DNA of 64,000 nt from Riptortus pedestris (GCA_019009955.1 CM032232.1:138446001-138510000), one strand, 5' to 3'. Counted from the stretch's first letter, positions 1-12,635 are shown. Made by a program: numbers and translations. Notes: generated by a model not told the origin, from the sequence alone.

Positions 1-398
1 ACCCTACTCCTTGGTGAGGCTCTTGTAGAAGTATGAGCTCCACTGCCAGGCCGTGGGACCAGGGTCTAAAACTTTCAACTGCCTTCAAGAGCACGTTCAA
101 CCAGAGTCCAAAACTCCACTGCCTAGGCTCGCATTTGACCATGGCCCAAAACTACACTGCCTAGCCTCACGTTCGACCAGGGTCAAAAACTTCATTCGCT
201 GGCTCCCGTGAGATCGGGGTCTAAAACTCTCAACTGCCTAGGAGCCCGTTCAACCAGAGTCCAAAACTCCGCTGTCTAGGCTCGCATTTGACCATGGCCC
301 TAAACTCCACTGCCTAGGCTCATTTTTCGACCAGGTTCACAAACTTCATTCGCTGGCTACCGTGGGACCAGGGTCTAAAACTCTCCACTGCCTAGGCG
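1..398. repeat. Satellite with higher-order structure, truncated by window edge
   Basis: Monomers of about 39 bp share the core GACCAGGGTCTAAAACT..CACTGCCTAGG. Four successive variants form a larger unit: the CCGTGGGACC-type variant recurs near 51, 205 and 360, a period of about 155 bp. The array probably continues upstream of base 1 and stops sharply near 398. No reading frame is supported. Confidence 0.85.
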
Positions 399-967
399 GA
401 GAAACTTTGCAGGTGGAAAAATGTATTCCTTTTATAAATAATTGCTGCATTAATTTAGTTTAAAGTAAATTAATTCTAAGAACTTTTATTGTTATGGTGA
501 CGTTCTTTAAAGTAAACATGCAAAAAATTTCATTCATTCAAGAATACTTTTGAGTTTCCTTCAGAATCCATTCCTTTTTCCGTAGACTTGTTTCAAAGAT
601 AATTTTGTGCGCTACAACTTTTATGTTGCAGCACTATTCAATAAAATGTACTGCTTCTGAAATAAAGATCTATACATTTTACGGCTAAAGGGTGCTTCAA
701 ATCGAAAAATGCATAAGTATAAACTCGTTTTAGAATTTGATTTTCTACAAGAATCAGTCATAAAAAGTTAGGTATTCTATTGGAAATTTGGAATTTCTAG
801 TTATGGTCCAATTGGAATTGGAAGTTATGGTTGCTGCAGAAGTACTGGAGAAGGTTGAATATGGACTGAAAAGATACTTCAGGGGTCACAATTATTACTC
901 AACGAGTCGCAGCCTTTTATTACTACAATTGGCGATTTTAAGGGGGTGGCATGGGAAGTTGGGACAC

Positions 968-973
<6 letters not shown>
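399..973. other. AT-rich stretch without recognised feature
   Basis: I see no repeat family, RNA gene or supported coding region here. A short open frame beginning at 788 runs straight into the (TA)n tract, where it reads alternating Ile-Tyr, so it is not a gene. Confidence 0.5.
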
Positions 974-1036
<63 letters not shown>

Positions 1037-1555
1037 CTGTTTTCGCTCTAGCGGTCGCAATTTTTATTTGATAGGTTCCGAACTCGATATTTAAAAGTTT
1101 TATTTAAAACTAAAGATCAAGTAAGTTAACTGTTTAAATCGGAATAGTGGGAGGAGGGAGGTTAGAAGGGGGAAATTCCAATATCTACGTTATCATTCGT
1201 CTTATCAGACAATTTTATCTAACCTAAATTATTGTAAATTTTATGTTCTATGTACATGTTTTCTCCTGCATTTTTTAGATTTCAGCCTTCAGAAAACCCC
1301 CAATTTTAGTCATCGTACCTTAAATATAAGAGAGTATTTCATGAAACGTCTTATTCCAAGCATAAATACCAAGTATTGTTGACAACAGACCTTCATTACA
1401 CAAGATATATGCAAATTCTGTGATGACGTAATTAATTAAGATTTTATTGTCTACCCACTTTTACTCATCCAATAAATATATATTTTTTATATAGAGAATG
1501 AAAGCAGAAATGAGATCAGTATCTGCTTCGTTTACGCAGAGTGACGGACTTTTTT
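974..1555 (+). mobile_element. HINE-like element, 3' part
   Basis: This copy starts with a (TA)n tract (974-1032) followed by TTTGTCTGTT..GCTCTAGCGGTCGCAA and the conserved central block. It ends with CTGCTTCGTTTACGCAGAGTGACGGACTTTTT. The 5' block before the microsatellite is missing; the sequence left of the TA tract is unrelated. The family is described at 20323. Confidence 0.75.
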
Positions 1556-2314
1556 AAAAAGGTTAGGACTAAAGGTTTTATTTAGTTAGCACCTCTTGTT
1601 CTTATTAAGAACAATGCCTTAACTCACATTGTTAACCTGATAACGTGTTACGTTATAACCTTCGGTAATAGAGCGGGGTCCAAGTTGACTTCCACAAAAC
1701 ATTTGTGGCATTGGCTATATCTGATAAACATTTCTAATACGAATGAGATGAAATATGAATGATTTAGATCAGCAGGTTCAGGAGGAAAATAGTTCAATTT
1801 CTCGTCTGTTTCAGTGCTAAACAGTTTTTAAAAGGTTTCTCCCGAAATTTAATTAGTTCAGTAAATTAAACGGGAGAGCACGAATGTGACTAATGTGTCA
1901 ATTAGCAGAACCGAAGCGAGACTGACAAATAGAAAGCACCGGGAGAAGAACTGTAAACCGCTCAAATGGAGAAAGTGTTGGAGGTTCTCAGGAGACCGTT
2001 CTCAGGATGGGGATTCAAGGATTAGGGATGAGATGGAAATTGGAAGATATTTTGTCAGGATTGGCAGGATGTGATGTCTTTCTCTCGAAGGCTCATTAAT
2101 AATATAATCCTGCCACAAGAATTTTGGAAGGGGGACAAGTGGCGAGCTAGAGCTTAACACACCTGTGGGGACTCTTATTAAAGAATTTATTAAGCTGTGG
2201 GAAGTCTTAGAATTATTAAATTTATTAACAAAAATAGCAACTATAAGGATATTCCAAAAAATAATTTTAGTAATTTTATATGTAAATAATATGTGTCTTA
2301 ATACTATATCGATC
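1556..2314. other. Unassigned intergenic stretch
   Basis: No recognised element is seen. The short open frames at 1886 and 2165 lack conserved motifs and have no similarity I recognise. Confidence 0.4.
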
Positions 2315-2562
2315 GCAGGTTTGTTTGAACGACTTCAAAATCGACTTTTAAACGTTATGGCTGAAATCGGACGAGTGGGTGGGGAGAGGCATTAGAAATT
2401 CAAAATATCTTCGTTAATATACATATTGGATCGAAAAATTGCACAGAACCAATCTTATTACACACTTAGTGTCCAATACATTATGTTATATATGTTTCTT
2501 CTCTATCTTGAATATTAACCGAGATATTTGCCTCCAGTCTGGGGCCTTCTATTTACGCCATA
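2315..2562 (+). mobile_element. HINE-like fragment (central block only)
   Basis: The phrases GGCTGAAATCGGAC, GGATCGAAAAATTG and TTGAATATTAACCGAGATAT follow one another in family order on the plus strand. Both ends are missing. A minus-strand copy begins directly to the right. Confidence 0.65.
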
Positions 2563-2565
2563 TAT

Positions 2566-3680
2566 AAAAAAGTCCGTCATGCAGGGGCTGCGTAAACTAA
2601 GCAGATTTCCCTCGTGAATTTCAGTAATAGATAAACCTACATAATGCTAACACTACACCACCGTGAGTATTAAGTGAATAAATTCAAACGGGAAGCGTCT
2701 GAAATGTTAACAAACGGGTCTGCCAACGACTCAACGAAAAAAAAAACAATTACTAAAATATATCAGAATATAATATATTAATTTTGTTGAAAACTATTGA
2801 CTATATCTATTGCTGTAATTAATAATCAATCAGAATAATTTTCATTTCAATCAATAAAATTTTAGTTAGTCCAAGAACTTCAGACGGGGGGAGGGGGGGA
2901 AGCTCCCCAGGACATATTTTCAAGTATCTCAAATACAGTGGTTTATTATGAAACAGAGTATTGTATGTGTAACATGAGTCGAAGTGGGGATTTGCTGAAG
3001 CCTGAAAACTGAAAAATGCAAATATCTCGGTTAATATTCAAGATAGATAATAAATGCATATAACAACATAAAATCAAACTCAGAATATATAACAATTTTT
3101 GAAATGAATAAATTTAAATGAAGCGTAGTAAAACATTTTGTTGTAAATTTAATTTAAGAACGTCATATACTGTATACATCAGATTTTTAAAATTTAGCTA
3201 TATTAGTGTCTCAAGTCCTTTTTTCAAAGTCGTTCATTTTAATTTAGTTTCGGATGCACCTCCCACACGCGAATCACTGATTGGAAATGCAAAAGCCCGT
3301 CACGGCCCATGACCAGCATCAAGGTTCATAGTATAACAGCTTATTGTTAATGGGGGGGGGTGTTACAAAAGGATGAAAACTTAAAATGGCAATATCTCGG
3401 TTAATAATCAAGATAAAGAAAGCACGGATATAATAACGTTTATATAACATTTAATTTGCAAATATAATTGTGTCATATTTCAACACGGAGATATTTCGAA
3501 TTTTAGAAACTTCCATTGGTCTTTTCAGCAAACTTTATTTTTACATAAAACCTTTAAATATAGTGTTTTGTAACGATCTAACAAATATTGTGACCACTAG
3601 AGAGTAGGAATCATGAACATTGAAGAAACTGTTTGAAAAACGACTTCAATAACTTATTTCCCTCAAGCGAAACTATATCG
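2566..3680 (-). mobile_element. HINE-like element, long form, diverged
   Basis: It begins on the left with AAGTCCGTCATGCAGGGGCTGCG, the inverted family 3' end with its hairpin, followed by AAACTAAGCAGATTTCCC. The central block appears twice (near 3010 and 3390), so there may be a duplication or nested copy. It ends near 3672 with a decayed 5' end (ACTTATTTCCCTCAAGCGAAACT). Confidence 0.65.
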
Positions 3681-4010
<330 letters not shown>

Positions 4011-4559
4011 AAAAAAAAATGATAGTTCCCGCCCTGACTAGAAAATGTGTGTTGTCCTACTGACATTAGCCTCACCTCCCTGACATTTCCTTGAAATCAT
4101 CCTAAATGCAACATGTCATCGTAGCAGCTGCAAATGCATAGGCTGAAATATGCTCAAGTAGTCCCTCATGGCCGTTAGACTTGCATACAAACGCCCCTTT
4201 GAGCGTCGACAGGCTAAATTAAATAATCTATAATGCAATTGTTTGTGACACATAATAACAATTGTCTCAAACAAGGAAGCATGATTAAATCTCTGCTTTG
4301 TGACACGCTTTTACAAGGCGGATGTCGAAGGCATTGTCTGTCGGGTTCAGCAAGGACGGTGAGTCTGCAATCTGGGTCTAAACTAATGGAAGAATAATCC
4401 GGCGAAGCAATCCCCGCATTGAATCTAGTGTCGAAGGACATCTCTAGATCGATAAATAGTTCAATTTAATATGCAAACAATAATCTCACCCGATGTCCCA
4501 ACACAACGGCGCCTCCTAAGGGGGTTACAAAGCACAATTAATTCTGGTATGTCAAGTAG
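4011..4559. other. Unassigned stretch
   Basis: No family match is recognised. The open frames at 4214 (-) and 4471 (+) are short and without motifs; the latter runs into the minisatellite. Confidence 0.4.
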
Positions 4560-5415
4560 TGGGTCGGTTCTGCCAGTATGTACAATGCAATTGTTAATAA
4601 TGCTGCTGGATGACGTACAATACTATTGCCTATATTGTCGGTACATGACGTACAATGCTTCAGTCAATAATGATGGTAGTTTACGTACAAAACTTTTGCC
4701 AATAATGTCAGTCAACAGTGCAGTTATCCATTATGTCGTGGGATCAAGATCAATACTATCCTCAATAATTTGATAGATAACGTACAATACTATTGCCAAT
4801 ATTGTCGGTACATGACGTACAATGCTACAGTCAATAATGTGAGAGGATGCCAACAGTGCAATTATGTCGGTGGATCCCGTTCAGTACTATCTTCAATAAT
4901 GTTGATAGATGTCGTACAATACTATTGTCAATTTTGGGCGGTGGATGACTTACAATAATGCAATGTTGCCAATATTGTCGGTAGATGCCGTAGAATACTA
5001 TTGCCAATAATGTGAGAGGATGCCAACAGTGCAATTATGAAGATGGATCCCGTTCAGTACTATCTTCAATAATGTTGTACAATACTATTGCCAATATTGG
5101 CGGTGGATGTCTTACAATAATACAATATTGTTAATTAATACCATACAGTTCTATCGCCAATAATTATGTCGGAAGCCGTCAACAACACATTAACTGATCA
5201 TATTGGCAATAATTGCCGATATTGTCGATGGACGCAGTCCAATGCTCTTGTCATTAAAGTCAGTGAATGACCTTCAATACATTCGTCAATAATGCCAGTA
5301 GATGCCATTTTATTCATAATGTCGGTGGACCCGTTCAGTACCATCTTCAATAATGTTAGATAGACGGAGTACAATACTATTGCCAATAAACAAAAATTAA
5401 CTGATGGCAATAATA
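4560..5415. repeat. Degenerate minisatellite, monomer about 35 bp
   Basis: The motif GTACAATACTATTGCCAAT followed by a TGTCGGTRGATGAC-like segment recurs about every 35 bp for some 850 bp, with strong divergence between units. A longer variant (CAACAGTGCAATTATG..CGTTCAGTACTATC) appears near 4850, 5025 and 5320, suggesting a higher-order unit. Both strands show open frames made of repeated residues; I treat none as coding. Confidence 0.85.
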
Positions 5416-6211
5416 TAAGGCTTTGAAATTGAGCAACGTTGAAGAAGGTTGATACTATAATGTTTTTTAATCTGACTTGTAAAAAAGGAGGTATATTGAA
5501 TTTTCGAATATCCCCTCTCTCTTCTTATGCTATTTTAGCCAATAATGAATATGATCTTTAACTGAAACTGCCAAAGGTCTAAAAAATCAAAAGTTAATAG
5601 CTTCATATGAAATTCTTTTTATTTCCGACAAGTTTCGTGTCCTTCTTTCCTCTCCTCCAGATAAGATATATTCTATAAAGATATTCGTCAATAATAATTG
5701 AGCGTGTAAGTAGAGACGCAGCGATAAATACACGACGGAATATCCAGACGGATATACGACCCAGACGTAAACATAAACAACATTACGCTGGCCAGCCTCC
5801 AGGCTAATGGGACTCGCATTATTAATTTATGTAATAAATACGGAACCGGTGTACGCGTCGAACGTGTTTTTAAGTTGTAAATATAAAATGCTCGGGGATT
5901 ATTGATGGTGGCTAATTGAGCCGGATGGAACCGGGATGATATCCCGTAATCCTGGGTCCTGTTTACATCCAGCCACCTGTTGGGGCGTGTTTGTTTACGA
6001 GATGTCCCTCTACTTCATCCTCTCATCGCCTGACGTCTGATTCTCAGCCGTTATTATGCAGCTGCGACTCGGAACGGGTTTTACAACAATTTTTTTTCTC
6101 TTGTGCATTTGCAGGCAAATGATATGAAATTTGATGGTTCAGTTATGCATGAGATCAAAAAAAAAAATCAAGAAATATGAAGGTAAACAATGAGGAAAGT
6201 GACACCAAAAA
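5416..6211. other. Single-copy-looking region, richer in GC than its surroundings
   Basis: Between about 5700 and 6060 the sequence looks unique in the window. It holds CpG-containing stretches (GTGTACGCGTCGAACGTG) and none of the repeat families seen elsewhere. No coding frame is convincing. It could be host non-coding sequence. Confidence 0.35.
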
Positions 6212-6885
6212 TAAAAAGTCCGTCACGCAAGAGCTGCGTAAAATTTCCCACGCGAAGCTTTACAATAGATAAATATACATACAGGTAACACTAACGTGAA
6301 TGTTAAGCAAATAAATACAAACGGTAATGAGAAATCCATCTGTCAATTTACAATAAAAGTTAATAAGCTCTACAACGAGAAGCGGCTGAATTGTAAACAT
6401 TCAGACCAGCCTACCTTGTATCGCTGAATAGATAAATAGACTGGAAAGACAAACAATTAACAAAATATGTCTGAATATAACATATTATTTTTATTGAAAA
6501 CAATTTACTAAAGCTAGTGCTCTAATTTGTAATGAATCAGAATCAGTTTTATCTCAATCACTTAAATCTTAGTAATCATAGAACAAAAGAAAAGGGGAAG
6601 GGGGGGTCAACAGAACGTGTTTGCATATATCTCACAAAATAAAAGTTCCATGAAAACAATATTTGGTATTTAGCCTTTTAATGAAGTGGTTCATGATATA
6701 ACAGCTTGTTATTAATATATCGAAGAGATATTTCGAATTTTCGAAATTCCTCCCCTTTATACCCCCCCCTCTCCCTGGTCCGATTTCAGCCGTTAACAAG
6801 CTGAATCTTTCTTCTTAAATAAAACGACTAAATATCGAGTTTGGTAACGATTAAACAATAATTGCGACCGCTAGAGCGGTAACAG

Positions 6886-6956
<71 letters not shown>

Positions 6957-7076
6957 CACACACAGTTTTGAATGGATCTCATTTTCCTCATCTCCTAGGT
7001 AGGATCGATGGACATTTGAAGAAAAAAAAATTGAAAATCGCGATGAGTACGACCTCAATAGCTCATTTCCCAGCTG
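6212..7076 (-). mobile_element. HINE-like element, nearly complete
   Basis: The left end is AAAAAGTCCGTCACGCAAGAGCTGCG (inverted 3' end), followed by the central block with GGTCCGATTTCAGCC, GACCGCTAGAGCGGTAACAGACAAA, a (TA)n tract (about 6891-6955) and the inverted 5' block. It ends with ACCTCAATAGCTCATTTCCC. The AAGTCCGTCACGC hairpin arm has one substitution (CAAGAGCTGCG). Confidence 0.85.
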
Positions 7077-7080
7077 CTAT

Positions 7081-7407
7081 AAATGTCCGACACGCAAGAG
7101 CTGCGTAAACTAAGCAGATTTCCCATGAGCTAGATTAGCACACTTGTGATCTCATCTCACCGCATATTCTCTATTTATATGTAAAAACCTTCTTAGTAGG
7201 AGGGAGAAAGGGAGTTACTGATATAATAAAAATTGCGACCGCTAGAGTGTTAAAAGACAAATTATATATAATTTTGAACGGACCTCATTTTCGTCATCTC
7301 CTGGGTAGGATCGATGGACATTTGAAGAAATTTTTCAAAACTCGCGTCAATAGCTGCTCGCGCGAGTACGATCTCAATAGCTGATTTCCCTCAAGGGAAA
7401 TCTGCTA
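7081..7407 (-). mobile_element. HINE-like element, compact 327-bp form
   Basis: This copy has both ends: AATGTCCGACACGCAAGAGCTGCG on the left, and TTTCCCTCAAGGGAAATCTGCT on the right. Most of the central block is deleted. The hairpin motif GACCGCTAGAGTG and a very short TA tract remain. It lies directly after the preceding minus-strand copy. Confidence 0.85.
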
Positions 7408-8012
7408 AAACAAGAAAGTCCTAATAATACTGGAGTTACGAAAAGAAGCATAGAACAAAAATTGTAGAACGTCAATAATTTAACAAGATTATTTTTATTT
7501 ATTTAATGAATAAATAAAAAAACTAATAAAATTACATAAATTATAATATGAAACAACCAAATTGTATAGCTTGGCCACTTGATAAGATCTATTTAGAGAA
7601 ACTTTTATTACGATTGTCTCTAAGTCGTTACCTCAAAAATCCTGATTTAGTCATCATGATTTTGGTAATGATGATATAATAGAGAATGATCGGTATATAA
7701 TCTAGAGAAGGGGCTTAAATGATTGAGTTGAAAACGAAAGGCAATGATAATGGAATGATTTGAAAATAAGCGACGCCATTATTGGCCGAAGCCAATAATC
7801 GGATAATTTGAATTTAAGTGATCCTTTAAATCGAGTTAATTTATGAATGGCTTGATATATACCGAAGTCGATAATGATACGACTTGGAAATGATAGTATC
7901 GATGCAACGATTTTATTGGAACTAGATCAAAAGATATTAGTTAAAAGTCCTTGGGCTTTTTCCAATGTCCTTTGAAACCTAGCAATCTTTCTTTAACTAT
8001 AGTGTAGTTATT
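7408..8012. other. AT-rich stretch, unassigned
   Basis: No recognised family is present. Repeated GATAATG/AATGAT phrases occur around 7660-7900 but do not form a clear tandem array. Confidence 0.4.
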
Positions 8013-8671
8013 AGCAGATTTCCCTTAAGGGAAATCAGCTATTGAGGTTGTACTCATGACGCGAGTTTCGAAAAATTTCTTCAAATGTCCATCGATCCTA
8101 CCCAGGAGAGATGACGAAAATGAGGTCCGTTCAAAATTTATTTATTTCAAAGTTTATTAATAGAAATGTAATGAAATTTAAATATGTTTATCTAATGTAT
8201 GTCCTCAGAGTTAAGTATGTCATCTAAATAAAGATGTTTTCAGCTGCGAGAGGATTTCACTTTCAGACATTGGTATTTATTGTCCAAATTTATTTTAATT
8301 TGATTTGAATGTTGCAATTATTTTCTTTTCTTTATTTATATTAATGTATTTGCATTATTATTGTTGAGGGTTTTGATTTATTATTCAATTATTGGCCTAC
8401 AACTGTTTGTTTTTAAGAACGTGTAACTGCGCATTCTACCAGATAATCATAGAACTAAAACGTCTTCTTATCCTTCTCTCATTTTTTCTTTTCTTTTTCT
8501 CTTCCAAGTTTTCGTGATATTTTATTTACTATTTGTTTTTAGGCAAATGTGAACATAACAAATGTTGTTTTTGCGTTATTAAAAAAAGATTTTTTTTAAA
8601 CATATTATTATTAAATTTAATATCCTAATCGCTTGATATATCATGCAGGACAACGTCTGCCGGGTCAGCTA

Positions 8672-8713
<42 letters not shown>

Positions 8714-9205
8714 CTGTTAACGCTCTAGCGGTCGCAATTTTTGTTTGATCGTTACCAAACTCGGAATTTAATCGTTTTATGTAAAAAGGAAGATCAAGTT
8801 CGTTAATGGCTGAAATCGGACTAGTCTGAGGGGGGGTTTAGAGGGGGGAATTTTCGGAAAATTCTACATATCTCCGTTATTATGCGTCGGATCGAAAAAT
8901 TGTATAGAATCAATCTTATTGCAAATTAAATTTACTATAAATATTGTTCTAGACATTTATTCTGTATCTTGAATATTAACCGAGATATTTGCATTTGTAT
9001 TCTGCATTGGTCGGCAGGAGTGAGCTGTTTGGTACTTTCCGAAGAGAGCTCTGGCGGCCATTTTCGTAACTATTCGTCCCTTGTGTATACGTTTAGTGAT
9101 CCCTTACTACTTACTACACTTGTTATTGGGCAGATTTCTTTATTGTAAAACTTCACGTGGGAAATCTGCTTAGTTTACGCAGCCCCTGCGTGACGGACTT
9201 TTTTT
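8013..9205 (+). mobile_element. HINE-like element, complete, split by a Helitron
   Basis: The 5' end AGCAGATTTCCCTTAAGGG and the GTCCATCGATCCTACCCAGG block lead to GAGGTCCGTTCAAAAT at about 8138. A Helitron occupies 8147-8672, after which the (TA)n tract, the TTAACGCTCTAGCGG hairpin, the central block and the 3' end GCGTGACGGACTTTTTTT follow. The middle contains the short-form segment GAGAGCTCTGGCGGCC, also seen at 35350 and, inverted, at 30925. Confidence 0.9.
8147..8672 (+). mobile_element. Non-autonomous Helitron, CTAG 3' end
   Basis: The 3' end shows a bulged stem (GCAGGAC..GTCTGC, 8645-8660), then CGGGTCAG and CTAG followed by T, which is the canonical Helitron terminus. A TC dinucleotide at 8147 is the likely 5' end but is less sure. 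Transcribed-like ORFs are absent. It is embedded at the (TA)n position of a HINE-like copy, in keeping with Helitron insertion between A and T. Confidence 0.75.
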
Positions 9206-9259
9206 GATATTGCAGAACTGCTTTTAACGAATTTCCAATAATCTAATATGCAAGCTTAT

Positions 9260-9384
9260 AGCAGACCTCACTTGAGGGAAATCAGCCATTGAGGTTGTAC
9301 TCTTGGTGCGATGTTCGATGAATTTTCTCAGATCCCTATCTATCCTACTAAAAAGGTTCCCATATATTTATTGAAATCGCCAGT
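9260..9384 (+). mobile_element. HINE-like 5' fragment
   Basis: It reads AGCAGACCTCACTTGAGGG, then AGCCATTGAGGTTGTACTC and TCCCTATCTATCCTAC, matching the family 5' block with substitutions. It stops where a minus-strand copy starts. Confidence 0.7.
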
Positions 9385-9385
9385 G

Positions 9386-10440
9386 AAAAAAGTCTGGCAC
9401 GTAGGGGCTGTGTAAAGTAAGCTGATTTTCCATCGTCAAGTTTATTAATAGATAAACCTACATACTGCTAACACCACCGTCAGTATTAAGTGAATTAATA
9501 CAAACGGTAATAAGAAATCTTTCCCCTGCCGGCGTGAAGCGCCTCAAATGTAAACAAACAGGTCTGCCAACGGGACACCGGAAATAAAAACAATAACTGA
9601 AACATATCAGAATATAACATATTCACTTTATTGAAAACTGTGTACTATCCCTAGTACTGTAATTTATAATGAATTAGAATAATTTTTATCTCAATCAAAT
9701 TTTAGTAGTCCAAGAATTTAAGACGGGGAGGGGTCAGAAGAACATATATGCATCTATCTCGTATAATAAATGTTTCTGGAAAACACTATTTGGTATTTAA
9801 GCTTCAAATAATGTGGTTTATTATATAACAGAGTATTGTTTATGTAAAACGAGTAGAAGTGGGGGTTTACTCAGGGCTGAAAACGGAAAAATGCAAATAT
9901 TTCGGATAATATTCAACATAGAGAATGAATGTGTATAAGAATATTTATTGTAAATGTAATTTGCAATAATATTCATTCTATAGGAATTTTCGATCCGACT
10001 TATAGCAACGGAGATATTTCGAAATTCTCGAAATTTCTCCCGCTCTAAACACCCCTCCCCCTGGTCCGATTTCAGCCGAACTAGATCTATCGTTTTGCAT
10101 AAAACGACTAAATGTTGAGTTTGGCTGCGATCAAACAAAAATTGCGACCTGTAGAGCGGTAACAGACAAATATATATATACAGTTTTGAACGGACCTTAT
10201 TTTCGTCATCTACTAGGCAGGATCGATGGACATTTCAAGAAAAATTTCGAAAATCGCGTCATGAGTACGACTTTAAATAGCTGTGAGGGTTTACTGAAGG
10301 CTGGAAAGAAAACGTACGAATTACTGGCTGAATATATGAGCTACGACAAAAAAATGTATGAAACACTAATTGCAGGCCATTAATGGTTTAAGGAAATTGG
10401 GGTTATGAAAGGCTGATTTCCCTTGAGAGAAACTCGCTAG
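9386..10440 (-). mobile_element. HINE-like element, long form
   Basis: The left end AAAAAAGTCTGGCACGTAGGGGCTGTG is a decayed 3' terminus. The long-form middle (GACGGGGAGGGGTCAGAAG) is followed by the central block, GACCTGTAGAGCGGTAACAGACAAA, a short TA tract and the inverted 5' block. An extra 110 bp from a related copy sits at about 10285-10400 before the final 5' palindrome (GATTTCCCTTGAGAG). Confidence 0.75.
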
Positions 10441-11116
10441 TAAAAAAGTTTAACAAGAAAGTCGGCTGTAATCTTGCATATATGTGGGAAACGTTTGTGA
10501 CTTTTTCATCGATTCAACAAGGCCTTCAATAAAACCCGCCTCGTTCAGAAAACGAGCCCTTCTCTCAACTGCTAAAAATCTCTGAGCAGCCCAAGGAGGT
10601 AGGTAGGGAGAGTGGTGCAAGAGCTGGGTGATTATACCTCGTTGGCCAACCATACTCCAGATCGTAATGATTCCGTCATTACCTCAATAACCACAAGCTA
10701 CGGTTCGGCTGGCTCTCTCGCAATTTGGAGGGACGTTAGCGGCCATTTTGGTGGTGATAACTCTTATCAAATACTCACAGATTTATTCAGTCAACTATCA
10801 GTGACGAATCTCTGTGTAAATCATCTATTTCGTGTTTTTTTTTTGGTTTACAATTTATTTATTTTTTAATAAGCGTTGCCATGGCTCAGATTTACCTCAG
10901 TTGACAGACAGTTTGCAAAATGAATAATAACTATGAATCTTGCTTTTTACAACTTAAAAATTACTATGAAAAACTCTGACTTGGCTACCACACGAATATA
11001 ACAAGAGTTTTAGGAGTACTCCAATTAAATTAAATTTAAAAAAATATTCAAGAGATCTTCATTTGAGAGTAATATAAGATTTCTCCGTTACAATACATAA
11101 ACACCATTTATAGATA
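10441..11116. other. Unassigned stretch
   Basis: No recognised element is seen. The overlapping short frames at 10450 (-) and 10612 (+) have no motifs that I recognise. Confidence 0.4.
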
Positions 11117-11926
11117 TTTCATAGGAGCCATAGGAGTGCTAGACGGGAGGAAGTAGTTCTTGCCAGACTCAGGATCGGACAAGGACTGATAACCCCATAT
11201 GCAAATACTGCAACAAACACCTTACGATAAAACATATACTGACCGACTGCATCCAACGAGAAAACCTTCACATACCCCACGATATGACAGAACTATTAAC
11301 TGACAGCAGCCAATACATTCCACAAATACTAACATATCTAAAACACATCAACATTTACAAAAACATATAATACAAAATAGAATAGGTCTACAGCATACCT
11401 AAAAAGATTTAAAAGGGTTAACTTTTATTATATTCTTTGGACAAAGCACGGATATGAGAAAGAATCAGATGTTAAAGAAATATTTTCCATAATATAAAAG
11501 TACAAAAAAAGGTAAGCACATGAAGGAGTAAATGTATCATCCTAATAATGCAAATAACCATCGCTATGGGATACAAAACTAAATAAATAAATAAAAAATA
11601 ATAATAATATAAATGTACTAGTATATAGGAATAACATAATTTTTTTATTAAAACCATTTTAAATTATTGTCCTTATTACTAGTCTAATGTTTATTTATGT
11701 TTGTTTATCTAATGTTTATTTATGTTTGTTTATGTCTTATGTTTATTAATTGTTATTAATTAATTAATTACTAGTATTTAATGATTATTTGTTGTATTTA
11801 ATTTTTTATTTGTTATTTCAGTTTTTGTTATTTTTCTATAATTTTTTTTTTCATTTTACATTGTGAAACTTTGAGCCAAATCGCCAACATGCGGGTGTTC
11901 CTGTATAAATAAATAATAAAAAGATA
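11117..11926 (+). pseudogene. 5'-truncated LINE remnant: RNase H C-terminal end and 3' tail
   Basis: From 11117 one frame reads RREEVVLARLRIGQG, matching the segment just after the RNase H domain of the intact LINE ORF2 (REEVVVTRMRIG). After a frameshift near 11195 the next frame reads ICKYCNKHLTIKHILTDC, the C-terminal CX2CX7HX4C finger of I/Jockey/R1-type ORF2 proteins, and ends with a stop at 11368-11370. About 500 bp of AT-rich 3' sequence follow, ending in GCGGGTGTTCCTGTATAAATAAATAATAA, a typical LINE 3' tail. This is a different family from the intact element, and clearly dead. Confidence 0.8.
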
Positions 11927-11933
11927 TTTCCAT

Positions 11934-12492
11934 GATAAAGTCCGTCACACAGAGGCTGCGTAACTAAGGATATTTCTCTCGTCCTGGCTTAACACTTATC
12001 TCATATTCTCTATTTCTGTGTAAAACAGCCGATGAGGAAAAGCCAGCGTGTACTAAGACTGAAAATAAGAAAGCACTAATAACTCGCTTAAACTTGAGTA
12101 AAAATGCGTAGGATAACAATTTTAGATCATAACTAGCTAAAGATCTGATGAAATGAATATTTAGTATTAAAGCTTAAAATAAAGTGGCTAAAAGAGGGGG
12201 GGGGATATCGAAAATTTAGATTTTATGAGTCGGATCATAAAATGTTATAGAACCAATCTTGTAGAACTATTGATGCTCTACAATTGTCGTTCTATGCATT
12301 TTGAGTAACTCAATTATTGAATGAGTTTTCATATTTTCAGCCTTCAATAACCGACCACCCTGTCCTTCTACTCATCGTTTTTTTATTTTTTTATTAAAGA
12401 TGGAGAATACATGAAGAGATGAGATAACAAGTATGTTATACCCTCTCGTGGGACATCTGCTTAGTTTGACCTTAGCCCCTGTGTTACGGACA
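11934..12492. mobile_element. HINE-like fragments in inverted arrangement
   Basis: The left edge is AAAGTCCGTCACACAGAGGCTGCG (minus orientation). The right edge is CATCTGCTTAGTTTGACC..CCCCTGTGTTACGGACATTT (plus orientation). Two 3' ends therefore face outward around a shortened middle with the central-block phrases TATGAGTCGGATC and GGATATCGAAAATTTAG. Confidence 0.6.
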
Positions 12493-12519
12493 TTTCGCCA
12501 CAATGATGAAAGTTTTTGA

Positions 12520-12575
12520 GTAGTTAAGGGAAATCAGATTTTGAGGTTGTTAGATGATGACGAAAATTAGCTCTG

Positions 12576-12576
<1 letters not shown>
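12520..12576 (+). mobile_element. HINE-like 5' fragment before (TA)n
   Basis: GTTAAGGGAAATCAGATTTTGAGGTTG and ATGATGACGAAAATTAGCTCTGT match the 5' block with an internal deletion. The fragment runs into a (TA)n tract that is immediately followed by a Helitron, so it was probably the Helitron's landing site. Confidence 0.6.

Positions 12577-12630
<54 letters not shown>
12577..12630. repeat. (TA)n microsatellite
   Basis: Uninterrupted TA dinucleotides for about 54 bp separate the HINE-like 5' fragment from Helitron B. Confidence 0.95.
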
Positions 12631-12635
<5 letters not shown>

